Assembly: GCA_963930645.1 (NCBI GenBank)
Contig: OZ005648.1
Span: 155,519,035-155,583,034 of the forward strand
Reading direction: 5' to 3'
Length of the DNA stretch: 64,000 bases
Origin: Salticus scenicus
Taxonomy: Eukaryota; Arthropoda; Arachnida; Araneae; Salticidae
Part shown: positions 11,651 to 23,480 of the stretch, in pieces
How the letters are laid out: each line of letters opens with the position of its first letter
Position numbering within the stretch: position 1 is the first letter of the stretch
Translations under genes and position numbers: made by a program
The notes under the pieces: model-generated
What the model was told of the DNA's origin: nothing
The model's input: only the letters and a program-made list of their open reading frames with translations
Database searches by the model: none

Positions 11651-12603
11651 TTGGTGCAAAAGGATTCATTTAATAACACAAATTACGACAAACTTCAAAA
11701 CCTTAGACCGATGATTGACAGTGATGGTTTAATTAGAGAAAAAACAAATATTTCTTGTAGAAATGACACTAACAGTTTTAAATTTCCTGTGATTTTACCG
11801 TCCGATCATCCAGTGGTTCGACTGTTAATAATGAATATGCACAACGAATTACTACACGCTGGTGTTAATTTGATGATGTCATACTTGAGAGAAAAATACT
11901 GGATTATTAGAGCTCTTAAGACTATACGAAAATGTATACGAAAGTGCGTTAAATGCCAAAGATTTAAAGTCAAACATTCTGATGTTCTACCAGGTCCTTT
12001 GCCAAAGGAACGAGTAAACAATGCAGCTATTTTTGAAATCGTAGGCATCGATCTAGCTGGACCACTTTATTTGAAAGGAGGTCAAAAATCTTATATTGTA
12101 CTGTTTACCTGTGCCGTCTACAGAGCAATTCATTTAGAGTTGATCACATCTTTAACAACCGAGGTTTTTTGCAATCATTAAGGCGTTTCATTTCACAACG
12201 TGGAAGACCATCAATTATATATTTAGATAACGATACAAACTTTAGGGGAGCAGAGAAGCTTTTACATGAACTAGACTGGGAGAGTATTACCTCCAAATTT
12301 CTGAACAAAAAATTCAGTGGAAATTTAACCCTCCGACCGCCCGTGGTGGGGACGCTGGTGGGAGCACCTATTCAAATGGTTAAACAAATCTTAAGAAAAA
12401 TTTTGGGGCGTGCTGCACTTGGTTATGAAGAACTGCAAACCATTTTGTGCGATTGTGAAAAAATAATTAATAGCAGACCACTTACTTACGTATCCGAAGA
12501 TGTGAACAATTTATCCCCTTTAACTCCTGAGATGTTTCTGCACGAAATTCCCCATTCTGGTGTGTCTGACATTGACATTTTGGACAAAAAAGAAGCTCAG
12601 TAA
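11651..12603 (+). pseudogene. BEL/Pao integrase (two overlapping frames)
   Basis: The first frame (11651-12181) has the zinc-binding HHCC module (H..LLHAG, then CIRKCVKCQRF) and the start of the DDE core with VGIDLAGPL (first Asp). A frameshift in a T-run near 12165 passes the reading to a second frame (12169-12603), which has YLDNDTNF (second Asp) and INSRPLTYVSED. The usual WWGGFWERLVG block that supplies the catalytic Glu is degraded here. The enzyme would have inserted the cDNA into host DNA; this copy cannot. Confidence 0.85.
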
Positions 12604-12982
12604 ACGAGCTAAGTACCTACAGAAAATGAGAGAGAACCTCAGACTACGATTTCGCACGGAATATTTAGGATATCTACGTCAACAGTCCATAAGAAACTAC
12701 AAGGATAAACCACTAGAAGTGGGCGAAGTTGTGTTATTAGAGGATGACAACAAAAAACGTGCCTTCTGGAATATGGCCAGAGTGTTGAAATTGATCCCTG
12801 GACGTGATGGCATAACAAGACTTGCTGTGGTAAAAACTGAAAAAGCCGAATTTTTACGTCCTATACAATGCTTATATAGACTTGAACTGGACCATTCTAC
12901 CAAAAGTGATAATGAAAGTGATGACAATGTTCCCGTAACAATGAGCAGTGGAAGAACTGTAAAAATTCTGCTAAGACTCTAA
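12560..12982 (+). pseudogene. BEL/Pao integrase C-terminal domain (DUF5641 type)
   Basis: The frame is shifted relative to the preceding integrase segment, the shift falling in an A-run near 12590. It carries the usual sequence of this tail: YLRQQS, GEVVLLEDDN, WNMARVLKLIPGRDG and RPIQCLYRLE. The stretch is otherwise open for 140 codons and ends about 135 bp before the polypurine tract, as expected for the end of pol. Confidence 0.8.
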
Positions 12983-13131
12983 AATTTTCAAGTGACTTTA
13001 ATTAAATTTTTTTTTTTATTCATTTTGTTTATATAACTATTTTGTTTTTCATCTAAGATCATATTTTAGTATCATGTATTTAAGTATGTTTTGAGTATAT
13101 TTTCAGATATCCACTCAAAAGGTGGGAGAAA

Positions 13132-13560
13132 ATGTGGAGAATACTTCCGCTTTCCAAAAGAACAGCTGCTAATGTGCGAGACGCGCATGCGCTAGTTACG
13201 AGAAAAAAGAATAAGTTTAGTGCTTACTCTGACTTCGGCGGGAAAAGCTGAGCTACGCTGGTATCTGGAATAATATTACGAAAAGAAGATGCCTTCAATT
13301 AATTATATTTTATTGTTACTACGTAATAATGTATATATGTACATAGAATATGTGTATATAGAATATGTATATAAAGGATTCGTTAAAGTAAGATAGAGCC
13401 CTGTTTATTCGAGTTCCTGGCTCCTAGATTATTAGTTATTTTTATTTTATTTAAGTATATTAAGAATTATTTTATATTTGAAGTAACAATATGCTTCGTG
13501 TTTTTAAAAGCAAAATAAAGGTATTTATTAATTAAGTATGAGATATGTTTCGTGTTTTTA
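13132..13560 (+). repeat. probable 3' LTR of the BEL/Pao element, with polypurine tract just before
   Basis: A polypurine tract (AAAGGTGGGAGAAAA, 13117-13131) is followed directly by TGTGGAGAAT, the usual TG start of an LTR. A TATAAAGG box lies near 13370 and AATAAA near 13512. The right end is uncertain: AACA at 13488 is one candidate but lies before the poly(A) signal, so a later end near 13500-13610 is likelier. No 5' partner exists in the window to confirm it. Confidence 0.55.
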
Positions 13561-13614
13561 AGAAGTTTTGAAATTTTATGCATTTTAAATATTCATGCAG
13601 AATGCGGGTGAGTA

Positions 13615-13827
13615 CAGTCGGCAGCAAAAGTATCCGAGCACTAGCAAAAATTCCTACGTAAAAGATGTACACTTAATATTGTTTTGTTAAATGAATCCTT
13701 GTTGAATCATGTTCTTAGACTGACTAACAACATGATTCAATAAGGATTTATTTAACAAAACTCTATTAAGTGTACTTTTTTTACATAGGAATTTTTGCTA
13801 GTGCTCGGATACTTTTGCTGTCGACTG
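13615..13827. mobile_element. fold-back Tc1/mariner-like MITE 1
   Basis: It is almost entirely palindromic: two arms of about 100 bp beginning CAGTCGGCAGCAAAAGTATC and ending GCTGTCGACTG. TA flanks lie at 13613-13614 and 13828-13829. TA target and CAGT ends fit Tc1/mariner. A diverged copy lies at 14359-14574. Confidence 0.8.
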
Positions 13828-13880
13828 TATCCAGTGATGTTTTTTTACTTTGTTTTCATGTACGCGGAGCGTGCACGTGC

Positions 13881-14350
13881 CGAAGCGCAGTGCTAGTGCG
13901 ATGTTAAAAGTAACCTCACTTGTGTCTCTCCGAGATTGTCGCCCAATTGCAATACTAATGCGATGTTAAATGCAACCTTACTTGCGTCTCTCCGAGATTG
14001 TCGCCAAAGCGCAGTTCTAGTGCGATGTTAATTGCAACCTTACTTGCGTATCTTTGAGATTGTCACCCAATCGCAGTGCTAGTGCGATGCTAAATGCAAC
14101 CTTACTGGCGTCTCTTCGAGATTGTCGCTGAAGCTCAGTTCTAGTGCGATGTTAAATGCAACCTTACTGGCGTCTCTTCGAGATTGTCGCCGAAGCTCAG
14201 TTCTAGTGCGATGTTAAATGCAACCTTACTTGTGTATCTTCGAGATTGTCGCCCAATCGCAGTGCTAGTGCGATATTAAATGCAACCTTACTGGCGTCTC
14301 TTCGAGATCGTCGCCCATAACACTGTAGTAGTGGGACGTTAAATCCACTC
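13881..14350. repeat. 62-bp CpG-rich minisatellite, about 7.5 copies
   Basis: Seven full 62-bp units and a degenerate eighth. The core reads CAGTGCTAGTGCGATGTTAA, then ATGCAACCTTACT, then CTTCGAGATTGTCGCC. Two unit types differ at the start (CAATCGCAG against GAAGCTCAG). It is richer in G, C and CpG than the surrounding DNA and sits exactly between two related fold-back MITEs. Confidence 0.9.
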
Positions 14351-14358
14351 TGCTTATA

Positions 14359-14574
14359 CAAAAGTCAGCAACAGAAGTGTCTGAACACTAGAAAAAATTC
14401 CTATGTAAAAAAAAGTACACTTCATATGGTTTTGTGAAATAAATCCTCATCGAATTCTGTTCTTAGTCAGTGTAGGAACGTAATTCGACAAGGATTTATT
14501 TAACAAAACCGTACGAAGTGTACTTTTATTACATAGGATTTTTTGCTAGTGTTCGGACACTTTTGTTTCTGACA
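14359..14574. mobile_element. fold-back Tc1/mariner-like MITE 2
   Basis: A diverged relative of the 13615-13827 element with the same arms (GAACACTAG, ATTCCTATGTAAAA, AAGTACACTTC and their inverted partners). Ends are degraded at the outermost 10 bp, so exact borders are approximate. Confidence 0.7.
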
Positions 14575-14737
14575 TGTTTCGTTTGGTTTTACTTTTCAAT
14601 TTTGGCAACAGTAGTGTAACTTTATTTGAAAAATAATTTTGACATATTGTTGTGGTTAATTTTTCTTTCTGCTAAATTATATTAGTTTTACAGAAATATG
14701 TATTTGTGTACAATATAAACTAAAAATATATTTAGAG

Positions 14738-15874
14738 TAGGGCTGTGCCGATTAATCGATTAATCGGTTCGGTTAATCGATCAATGCTTAATCCCGATCA
14801 ATTATTTTAATCGAGTTAATCGAACCGATTAATTCAATTAAAAAATTTTTCAAAATCCGATTAAAATTTTCAAACAACGAATTAAAGTAAAAATGCTTTT
14901 CTGCCTACAAAATATTTTTTCACATATTTTGCTAACTAACATTCTAAGAAACATCCATCAAATAATGAAAAAGCAAAAAAAAAAAAAAAAAAAAAAAAAA
15001 AGGAAATAAATAAAGATAAAACCTCTCAAAAGAAGTTGTTGCACTTTTGTTGATAGTGGAAAGGGGGAAGACAGTTATTAAACAAAATGCCGCTTCATGT
15101 GCATTCTGGAGCAACACCACCTGTCTTTAGCCTTCTACAGAAAGTGTTGGCTAGGGTAATAGTATTCTCAGAAACAAGAAGCTTTCAAAATATGGCAATG
15201 CTAAAGATAAAAGAAAAGAAAAAAAAAAAAGAAGGGATTGAGATTTCCATTATCCCTCTGAAGGGGGAAATGTCAACAGAGTTTCACAATATCTTCAAGC
15301 GTTTATTGTCTGTTCAGAATTGCTGATAGTAACTATTGAAGTAGAAACAGAAAATAACATTCTGTGTCCTAGTCCGAAGAGACAAAGAAGAACTAAAATA
15401 TAAGAATTTGAGATTTTTATGATAATGTCATGGAATTAGGAGAAATCATTTAAAAATAGTGACAAGCGAGATGGATAAGGTCTGCAAATATAAAACTAAA
15501 ATATGTGTAAATTCATTTAATGTTTCTTTCAAAATGAATTTAAAAAATAATTTACTTAAAAAATAAATAAATAAAATAAACAAGTGAAAATATTTATATA
15601 AAATGAACACTTAAAGTCACCAATTATTACTCGGAAGATTAATTTAAATTTCAGCTATGAAACAGATATAATTGATTAGACAAAAATTTTGAAATTTTTT
15701 TTTCTTTTCAGTCAAACTTAAGAATAATATGTATATATATACACAATATGAGAGTTTTATTCATCATTGAAATAAAATTTTATAAAGAAAAATGAAAACC
15801 GATTAAAAATTCGATTAATCGATTAATGAACTACGATTAACCCAGTTAAAACTCTTAATCGATTCCCACCCCTA
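14738..15874. mobile_element. hAT-like MITE with GATTAATCG subterminal repeats
   Basis: A perfect 8-bp duplication ATTTAGAG flanks it (14730-14737 and 15875-15882). Ends are TAGGGCTGTG at the left and CCACCCCTA at the right. Repeated ATTAATCGATTAATCG-type palindromes lie inside both ends. An 8-bp duplication and TAGGG ends fit hAT. The short open frame at 15087-15326 resembles no transposase. Confidence 0.8.
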
Positions 15875-15882
15875 ATTTAGAG

Positions 15883-16190
15883 TAGTCTTTTAAACAGTGA
15901 ATGTTCGTAATTCTACAAGCTTTCTTCGAAATTTGTAGCCAGGATTAAAGTTTTGTTTTTTCAAGTACATAAATGTTCGAGGATTAGAAATTATTGAAAC
16001 GGGTAAGTAAAAAAAAATCTTCTTTTTATTTATATATTTATTTTTTATATCTGTTGGGTTAATTATGGTGTTTTGGTTTTGTAATGTTTAATATTTGTTA
16101 GCTTTGGTGTATAAAAATTGTAAAAAATTTGTATTTATTTCTATTTTTCTTTATTCACGCTTTTAAAAGGCGTTTTTTATGGTTTATGTT
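15883..16190. other. AT-rich non-coding sequence
   Basis: No gene, and no repeat that I can place. Confidence 0.4.
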
Positions 16191-16530
16191 TAGAAAATTG
16201 CTTTAAAACACGTAAATGGGCCCTTTTCGTAAGGACGGGTATGATAACCGTGAAACCGTGCTTCCAGTCCGCCATTTTGGAAAGGACGGAAGAGAAAAAC
16301 CACGACACCGCGCAGACTCGGCGAGTTCAGAAAACCTCGCCAAGAAAGACCGTAAAACACATTTTTACCGAAACTGAGATGTAGTTTTGTGCTAAAATTA
16401 AGTGACATATACGCGTAGGGACTTTTAACAGTTTTTTCAACATGTAGGGGTTTTGAAGGTACCCCTTCTCCCCAGGACATCCTAAGGATGAAAGTAGATC
16501 TTGCGTACATCCTCAGCGCTAAAGTACTTT
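16191..16530. promoter_or_regulatory. CpG-rich block, possible promoter or 5' exon
   Basis: This block is much richer in G, C and CpG than the flanking AT-rich DNA. It contains CCGCCATTTTGG near 16268 and many CpG pairs through about 16400. A 106-codon minus-strand frame crosses it but matches no family. Unmethylated promoters keep CpG in genomes where other CpG decays, so a transcription start is possible. A fragment of a GC-rich transposon is the alternative. No TATA box or initiator was fixed. Confidence 0.25.
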
Positions 16531-19100
16531 ACACAGATTTAAAATTTTCCGATAATTAGTGTGTATATAAAAGTTATCTTTGTATATAGGGATTTTTTTT
16601 TTTTTTTAAATGATCGTCATTTGGGGTAAAATTTGGGCTTAAATCTGTTAAATATTTTAATTTTTTTTAATTTACTTTTTAGCAGAAATTGGGTTGGAGA
16701 TTTTTTGGAAAAAAAAAAAAACCTGATTTTGGGAAATTTGAAAACTATAATATATTTTTTTTTAAGTTGCAGTGATGATACTCATTTTCTCCTGAATTTG
16801 TAGTCTAATACAAAGAGGCAATATAGCAACTTTTTTAGATAAGAGGTAAAAAGGGTGCAATTTTTTTGGATGAGAGGCAAGAAGGGTTCTACTTTTTCAA
16901 CAGAAAGGCAGGCAGAGCAAAACACCCTCCTGAAACTGTCTGGTGGAAACTATGATATTCTTAAACAAAATAATCCCAGCAGTTAGAGATTTTGTATAAA
17001 ATGTAAATGAGGTATGCACAGTAAAAATAATAAAAGAATCTAATTATTAAAGGTATTTTAAATTATTATACTTAATCTTAAGAGCTCAAAAGGACACATA
17101 TCACATAAGCAAGTCTGTACAGTAAGCAGCAGTGAAGATTAATAAGATTAGCAACAACTAGGAAAACATTCAAAGCAGATGACAACATTTAAAACAGGAT
17201 GCTGTTATTAAACATTCTACATGGAATTCAAAAAGCAAACTAAGAACAGCTTACAAAAATAAAATTAAAAGAACTGTTGAAATACACATAAATCTATTCT
17301 TACAATATATTGTAATTATTTCATAAACCTTATATTTTAAATCAATGTTATGAAGTTAGAACTATTATTTAAGAAAACAGATTTTAAAATTAGGCCCATC
17401 ACTTTTAAAGATTTATTAAAAAAAAAAGTAATGATTATAATTTTATTGAGTACAATTTCCTCCAAAAATAATTAAACGGCCTACACTAAATTATTGAAAT
17501 AGAGCATTTAACAATGCAATACACCAGAGGAAGCTATCTGTAAAACATTTGTGGATTTTGTTAGGAATCTATTTACCTAACCCAAATAGTCAAAATAAAC
17601 CAGGCATTTTTTTCTTTTTTTTATGAAGATGCTAAGGACTAATCAATAAGAATCTCTACAAAGTTGATCTTTTTTACAAAAAAGAAATGCTATGTTAATT
17701 AGATATATACAAACTTTTAGCAGTCTAATCAACGTTATCTAAGTCAAAAAGGATATTAGAGAGCACAGTAATAGGAAACAAATCACAGTTATTAGCAGGA
17801 AAAGGGCATCTGAAGGGTCATGTTGAAACAATGAAGGGTTTCGAAGACAAACAAAGATTGCTTTATTATTTGACAATACTAAAAAAATCAATGACTGAAG
17901 TACTTTACTTTAGAAATGTATATTTAATAGGGCTTAACTATTTTGTATAAATGTACAATTGCAGGATTAAAAAAAAAAAAAAAAGTTCTTGAAAAATCAA
18001 TGCTGGTCTGCCTTCGAAACCCAAAGAAATATGTATGACTTGGGAAGAACAGCACAAACAGGAACTGTGATGATGCAATATTTTTATTAACTAACTTCAA
18101 ACCTCACATACCTTTGCCATTTTTCTAATTTTTTTTAACATGATTTATCTTCGGCAGTTGAAAATGCATCCATATCTCATAAATTCATCAGAGATCTCAA
18201 AAACTTTCCAGTTTTCTAAGAAATAATTCATAAAACATTCAGGACATTTCTACAATAAATTTAAATCGTAAAATAAAATAGCTCATTGTAAGGTAATAAC
18301 AAATTTAACAACCCATAAATTAAAACAATGACATAAAAAAAAAAAAACAATAATATTGGGGAAAAAAAGAAAAGAAAGAAATTGTAAATAAAATTTAATG
18401 CAATAATCTATAAAATTAAGGATTAATGAACTTTTATAACATTTTAATTAAAACAATACAATGAAGAAAAAAATAACAGTTTAAAAGAATTTAACAAATA
18501 AATAATAAAATGAAACATACACATGAAAAATATTTTACTAATTCCTTTCTTAAAAATTAAAAGAAAATATCAAAAAAGTTAAATATAATTCTCTGGTAAT
18601 ATTAACAATTTAAGCTTCGTTGAATCACTGCTGCTTACCACAGACAACTATCCAAAAATAAGTGTTTTAATTCAAAAGAGTACAGCAAATTCAAGAAAAA
18701 TGATTAATATGTAAACAAGCGCTTAAAATAGTTTCATTTAAATTTTATAAATTAATTTTTAATATTTCATCTTTACTGATACGGTATTGCTACAATTACT
18801 ACGTGATAATAAATACTCAAAATTTTATATGTTTTGATTTTATTCAGAATAAAATTAAGATTCTCGAGTTCCTTAAAGATAATTTAAAAGCTAAAATCAG
18901 TTACAAATGCATTTTTTCGTATCGAAAACATAAAATAACAGCTAATTTCTAAAAGGATGGAAACAAAGGCTATTGTGTCATTCTTTGTATTCCCAGTATT
19001 ATGAACGATATTGCGCATTATAAATAAATAAGAATACTTAAACAAACAAATCACTGCCCCCCACAATGAAATAAATATAATCCACAAAATAACCTAAATT
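16531..19100. other. AT-rich non-coding sequence with one dispersed repeat fragment
   Basis: No gene is recognised. The part at about 16800-16960 is related to about 29875-29975: both carry CAACTTTTTTAGAT, GGCAAGAAGG, GGCAGGCAG and CACCCTCCTGAAACTGTCT-like segments. The rest (17000-19100) is AT-rich with no repeat structure that I can see. Confidence 0.45.
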
Positions 19101-19500
19101 AATTACAACCTCAATTTTAGCTCTTGCTGTTAGGTTCATAGTTTCATGAAACTTTTTCTACATTTTCAATTACATCCAACATCAACAATCAACAACAAAA
19201 CAGCTGGTCTGGTAGTTACAGAAACTTGTACTCGATAACAGTTAATTTTATAACCGTAGCCCGGTCCCTGGGATCTGATTGGCTTGCTTGTTTGGTCACT
19301 GCAGTTCAGTTGCTTTAATATTGCACTAGATCTGCGTTTCGATAGATCGCAATTGGCATCTACTTTGAACTCCTTGGATATAAAAGGTATTTTTATCATA
19401 TTTATGAACACAGATTGGCATTATTTATTATTTCTGGCAATGGCGTTTGTTTTGTTTTGGGTTTTGATAATAATATTAACGGATTAATACTCTTTATCCA
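19101..19500 (+). other. region with promoter-like motifs, no supported gene
   Basis: A CCAAT-type box in inverted form (GATTGGC, near 19277), an arthropod-like initiator (TCAGTT, near 19308) and a TATA-like GATATAAAAGG (near 19377) occur close together. A 67-codon open frame (19284-19487) ends in a hydrophobic stretch but matches no family. The motif spacing does not form a standard promoter. Confidence 0.15.
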
Positions 19501-21623
19501 TGATAATTTTACTCCGTGATTTGAAGAGAAATCAGTGACAAAATTTATGTGAGATATATCCGCTAATTAAAAAAGGAACCAAATATGATTTTCGTATTTT
19601 TCTTTTCTTAGCAATATTACTTTTTTCATTTGTGAAATGCCAAACTGTTTTTAAATCCAATTTATTTTTTATTATCTCTTTTATTTAAAAAAAGTAAAAA
19701 GGCCTGAGATTTTTTTTTTCATAAAAGAAGTAAATCTTCGTTTAGGGAATTTCATTTGATTTTCTCTATAGGTTTCAGTTAAAATAAATTCTACTTAGGA
19801 ATTTTCTACATCAGGTAATTAATAGGGTTTTATGTTTTATGTATATTAACTCATTGCACATGCTCATGCATATGAATTTCATTTAATATCCAAGCTTTTT
19901 GGCAAACCAAATTCCTCTGCATTTGTGAAGTTATGTTCCATTATTCAGTTCATTTATAATTTGTGTTAGCGTGTAAAAACAACCCCCCCCCTCCCCCCCC
20001 CCCCAAAAAAAAAAAAAAGTATATGTTTTTATATTGTTTATTAATTTTCATTATTGTAATTTTAATAATTTGTTTTATATATTGATTTTTTTGTTTCTTT
20101 TAGATGTTTTATTGCATGAACGTTTTTTAATTGAATGGGAAATTTGTTTTAAAATCGGGGAAATAATTCGCATGAAAATTAAGAAATGAATGATTTAACT
20201 TTGTTTTGTTTATTGGAAAGTGGCCCCAAAAGTAAAAAGATAAAATCCCCTTGTTATTTTATGGGACACAGCCTTCCATGTTATTAATTACTACTTCACT
20301 TCATATATATATTAGCACATGCTCATACATATGAATTTCATTTAATAGCCAAGTATATGTAACTCTCAGTGCTTGCTTTCTGGAAATTCCTACATACACA
20401 GGTCTCACTTTTTCTTTTTTGTAACTTTTTTTTTTTTTGCTTCTAGTTATGTCACTTCTGTTGACAAAAATTGAATATGAGAATTACTTTTCCATTTAAT
20501 AATGTTCACATATGAGAAGAATCTCACTTGTTGATATATTTTACAAAAATCTTCTAGATAGTGCCATTCTGTTAGGAATTAATCATTTGCTACCTACATA
20601 AGAGGGTGTGTTTTTCAGCAAATAAAGCGAATCCCTAAACTCATTGCAAACAAACAGTTTTTAAGGCTCAAAACATGGTTTATAAAAACAATACATATCA
20701 AAATTAATGAAATTCCACAAATATTCATATTTAAACCAAAAAAAAAAAAAAAAAATGGCTGTATCTAGTTCCTAGTCTCACTCTTTTTTGCATGTTGCAT
20801 ATTTGTGTGAGAGCGCTAATTCACCATGGATAGCAAACTCTAAAATGGGGGGCAAATAAAATTTTGTTTAGTATCTCCCTGACAATTTTTCTAAAAATCA
20901 GCAAACTGGCACCATTTCACATCATGTCCACAATTATAATTGTGAAAGTTTAGAAATTAAAACAGAATTTCTTTCTCTCATATGGTCAGGGATGTTCATG
21001 TTTGTGGTCCAGGAAAACCCTGTAATTCACAGCAAGCCACGTAAAAAAAAAAAAAAAATTCTAATTTATTTTATGATAGATTTACGGTGATTTTTAACTT
21101 CTCATTAAGATCTTAAAAGAAATAGAAATTTTTTTTTAGCATTCTGCTCTTATGATTGAGACAGTATGTTTAGCAGCATTGATAAAGAAGCAACCATGCC
21201 ACTCATGATGGCAAGTGGCAGTAATGTACATGTTTGTATATATATATATACATACGTATTATAGTTATTTTTTTTTCTTCCTGCTAAATTTAATAGAAAA
21301 AAGTATCAGATTTGCAAAAAATCTTGACTTCCAGTTTTTGATTTATTTGCATGTTTTAAGAGCTCTAGAATATAATTCGAATATTTTTTAAAATGTCTGT
21401 CTGTATGTGAAGTAGTTGCTCCTAGAAGTAAATTAGTACCTGTCAATTACTGAGTTATGTTTTATAATTAAGGGAAAGCAATAATAGGAAAAGGACCCAA
21501 AATCCAGAAAATTCCGGAATTCTTCTGGTCCCGTGAGTTCCAGATAATGGTTCCTATACTGTACTTTAACAGTTATTTGATTTGTAATTCTTGGGGAGGA
21601 AAAATATATATATATATGTATAT
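19501..21623. other. non-coding repeats and element fragments
   Basis: A 38-bp motif (CACATGCTCATRCATATGAA and following bases) occurs twice in direct orientation (about 19857 and 20313). A C-run joined to an A-run lies at about 19983-20018. A truncated HINE-like fragment is at 21285-21420. A lone right end of a pogo-like MITE (AATTCCGGAATTCTT to CTATACTG) is at about 21494-21560, without a left partner that I could find. Confidence 0.45.
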
Positions 21624-21765
21624 GATAATGTCAGGGTTAGAAATAAGCAGTCGTTAGTTGCATTTTGCGACCAGTTTTTTCATTTTGACGCCTAGAATTC
21701 CAATCACAGGTGCCATATTTGACGCCTGGATTTTTTCCTCATCATACCTAATAATTTTCCCAATC

Positions 21766-21969
21766 CCATCAGACTGTAAGCAAGTGTATTTCAGTCAATT
21801 GAACCTAATAAAAACTGATTTAAGAAATCATATCTCTATGAAAGTAGTTGACGATTTGTTAATGATTAAATTAAACAGCCCTAAATTGGAAGATTTCTGC
21901 CCGGAAAATGCTATTAAATTGTGGTGGAATGATGTATCTTCTGGGCGAAGAATAAATTTGCGATTTTAA
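21766..21969 (+). pseudogene. hAT transposase C-terminal dimerisation fragment
   Basis: The last 60 or so codons of an open frame ending at 21969 have the style of the hAT C-terminal (dimerisation) domain: a start with SQLNLIKTDLRN, then VDDLLMIKLNSP, LEDFCPENAIKLWW and a basic end. In active hAT proteins this helical region builds the transposase multimer. The catalytic core is absent, so the host element is internally deleted. The stop codon overlaps the TTAA of the nested piggyBac-like MITE, so the natural C-terminus may have been cut short by that insertion. Confidence 0.6.
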
Positions 21970-22230
21970 CCCTATGTCAAGCGCACACGTAGGACGAACA
22001 AAATCGGGCGCACCCTGCCTGAGAGGTCAGGTAAATACTTTATTGTTAAAATGCTTGTACTACAATCAATAAATTCGTACTTATGCATCAAATTTTCGTT
22101 TATTACTTTCTATTCATTTCTAATAAGATCACCATATGGGTGTTTTTGAATTAAGAATCATGTGCAGGATATTTAGAGAATAAAAACTAGAATGGGCCTC
22201 TCAGGCAGGGTGTGCCCAACGGAGGGTTAA
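21966..22230. mobile_element. piggyBac-like MITE nested in the hAT-like element
   Basis: TTAA at both edges (21966-21969 and 22227-22230), ends CCCT and AGGG, with an inner inverted repeat GCACCCTGCCTGAGAG / CTCTCAGGCAGGGTGTGC. No coding capacity. Confidence 0.8.
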
Positions 22231-23166
22231 ATATGTACGTTTAATATTGTCAATGTAATTAGATTCATTACATAAATGTTTTTTATATAATCTTGCATAT
22301 ATTATTTATAAGTTGATGCTTTATTATTATTATTATTATTAAATATACATATTTAATTATAGATGGCACCTAGATTTTTCATTTTGATGCCCAAAAATAA
22401 TTTAATCCAGGCGTCATTTTAACACCTAGTTTCAAAATTCTTATTTCTAACACTAGATAATGTAATTACTCACTTAAATTTGAAAAATCTCACTTAAGCT
22501 TTCTGTTAGAGTGAGAAGATTTTCTGCATTTTATTTTTCTAATGTGAACAAATGCAATATGAAACAATTTAATAGTATCCTCCCTACCGAATCTTCATCA
22601 AATGGCTATTTTCTTATTGCTACAGTGTCCAGTATCATCCTGCCAGAGTCTTAAGTCGATGTGCTATGATTTATGAAATATTAAGTTTCATCCATGTGTA
22701 ATGAATATGGTTCTTAGAATTTCTGTATAATTTAAAATTGTAATTAAAGCTTAAAGTTTTAAATGTTTATAAACATTGCAAAAAGAAAAAAAAAAAAAAA
22801 GGCAAGAATCTATGCAATTGTGTTAACCTTTTTAACCATCTGACCACCTTAGAAAAGGGTAAAATTGTAATGTTTTCACTGTACAATTTTTACAATATAC
22901 TATGATGCTTATTTCAATTTCATGATAAAAATATAGCTTTGCACCTGAAGGTAAACCTTATGATAATTAATTATAATAAGAAAAAACCTTTTACATGCTT
23001 CATAATAAGCTGTAACGCGTTTTCACCTGGGTATCCCGGCTTGCTCACCAGCATTTGCGATGTCAGAAGCCTTGCACTTGTAGTTTCTATTTACTGTTCT
23101 TTTAAGCATGCGTCCCACTGGTCATCAAGCCCCACTGCGTCATTGCCATTGCAAGAATTACTAGAA

Positions 23167-23480
23167 TTAAATAATCTCTACAGCTTTGCGGTATGCAGCA
23201 TAATTATGATTGTGGTAATTCGCAATTTTAGTAACGTTTTCAAAATGAATATTTATATTGTCTTCTTGATTAGCTTTTGTTAATGCGGTTGTGATTTTGT
23301 TTGTGGCTATGTCATGACTGTGTTCCTTGATCCTAGTTTTTATTTTATGATTTACCAATATAGCATTTATTATTGCCTTGGCTGTCAGTGTAGGGTACTT
23401 TATATATTCCGGCTGTTTCTAAAGGATGAATGAGGTCTTTGTCATTTCTTATGATTTGGTATATATTAGGATTGTGTTTT
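23167..23480 (-). pseudogene. Penelope GIY-YIG endonuclease fragment, left arm
   Basis: The open part on the minus strand (23167-23358) has RIKEHSHDIATNK with the Arg and His/Glu positions of the GIY-YIG fold, then HFENVTKIANYHNHNYAAYRKAVEII, the usual tail of arthropod Penelope ORFs. The preceding YKxP...YIGKS part lies in another frame at 23360-23480. Truncated at the palindrome centre; no RT domain is present. Confidence 0.6.

Larger units (their letters stand above)
8091..13560 (+). mobile_element. 5'-truncated, decayed BEL/Pao LTR retrotransposon
   Basis: In order there are gag-type zinc knuckles, an aspartic protease, reverse transcriptase, RNase H, integrase zinc domain and core, a DUF5641-type tail, a polypurine tract and a 3' LTR. 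That domain order and the sequence style are those of BEL/Pao. No 5' LTR is seen: the element begins abruptly beside the right end of the pogo-like element at 8084. Stops at 9221, 9788 and 11359, frameshifts near 8400, between 11361 and 11651, near 12165 and near 12595, and a 515-bp insertion at 10158-10672 make it inactive. Confidence 0.85.
21632..22455 (+). mobile_element. hAT-like element retaining a transposase tail
   Basis: A perfect 8-bp duplication GATAATGT flanks it (21624-21631 and 22456-22463). Ends are CAGGGTTAGAAATAAG and CTTATTTCTAACACTA. Inside, GACGCCTAGA and its inverted form recur near both ends. It holds a C-terminal transposase fragment and a nested piggyBac-like MITE. Confidence 0.85.

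Noticed and set aside
15087..15326. Possible small protein inside the hAT-like MITE
   Set aside because: It lies within a non-autonomous element, has a Lys run from an A-tract and no family resemblance.
16190..16510. 106-codon minus-strand frame in the CpG-rich block
   Set aside because: High GC removes stop codons by chance; there is no recognisable domain and no splice or start context.
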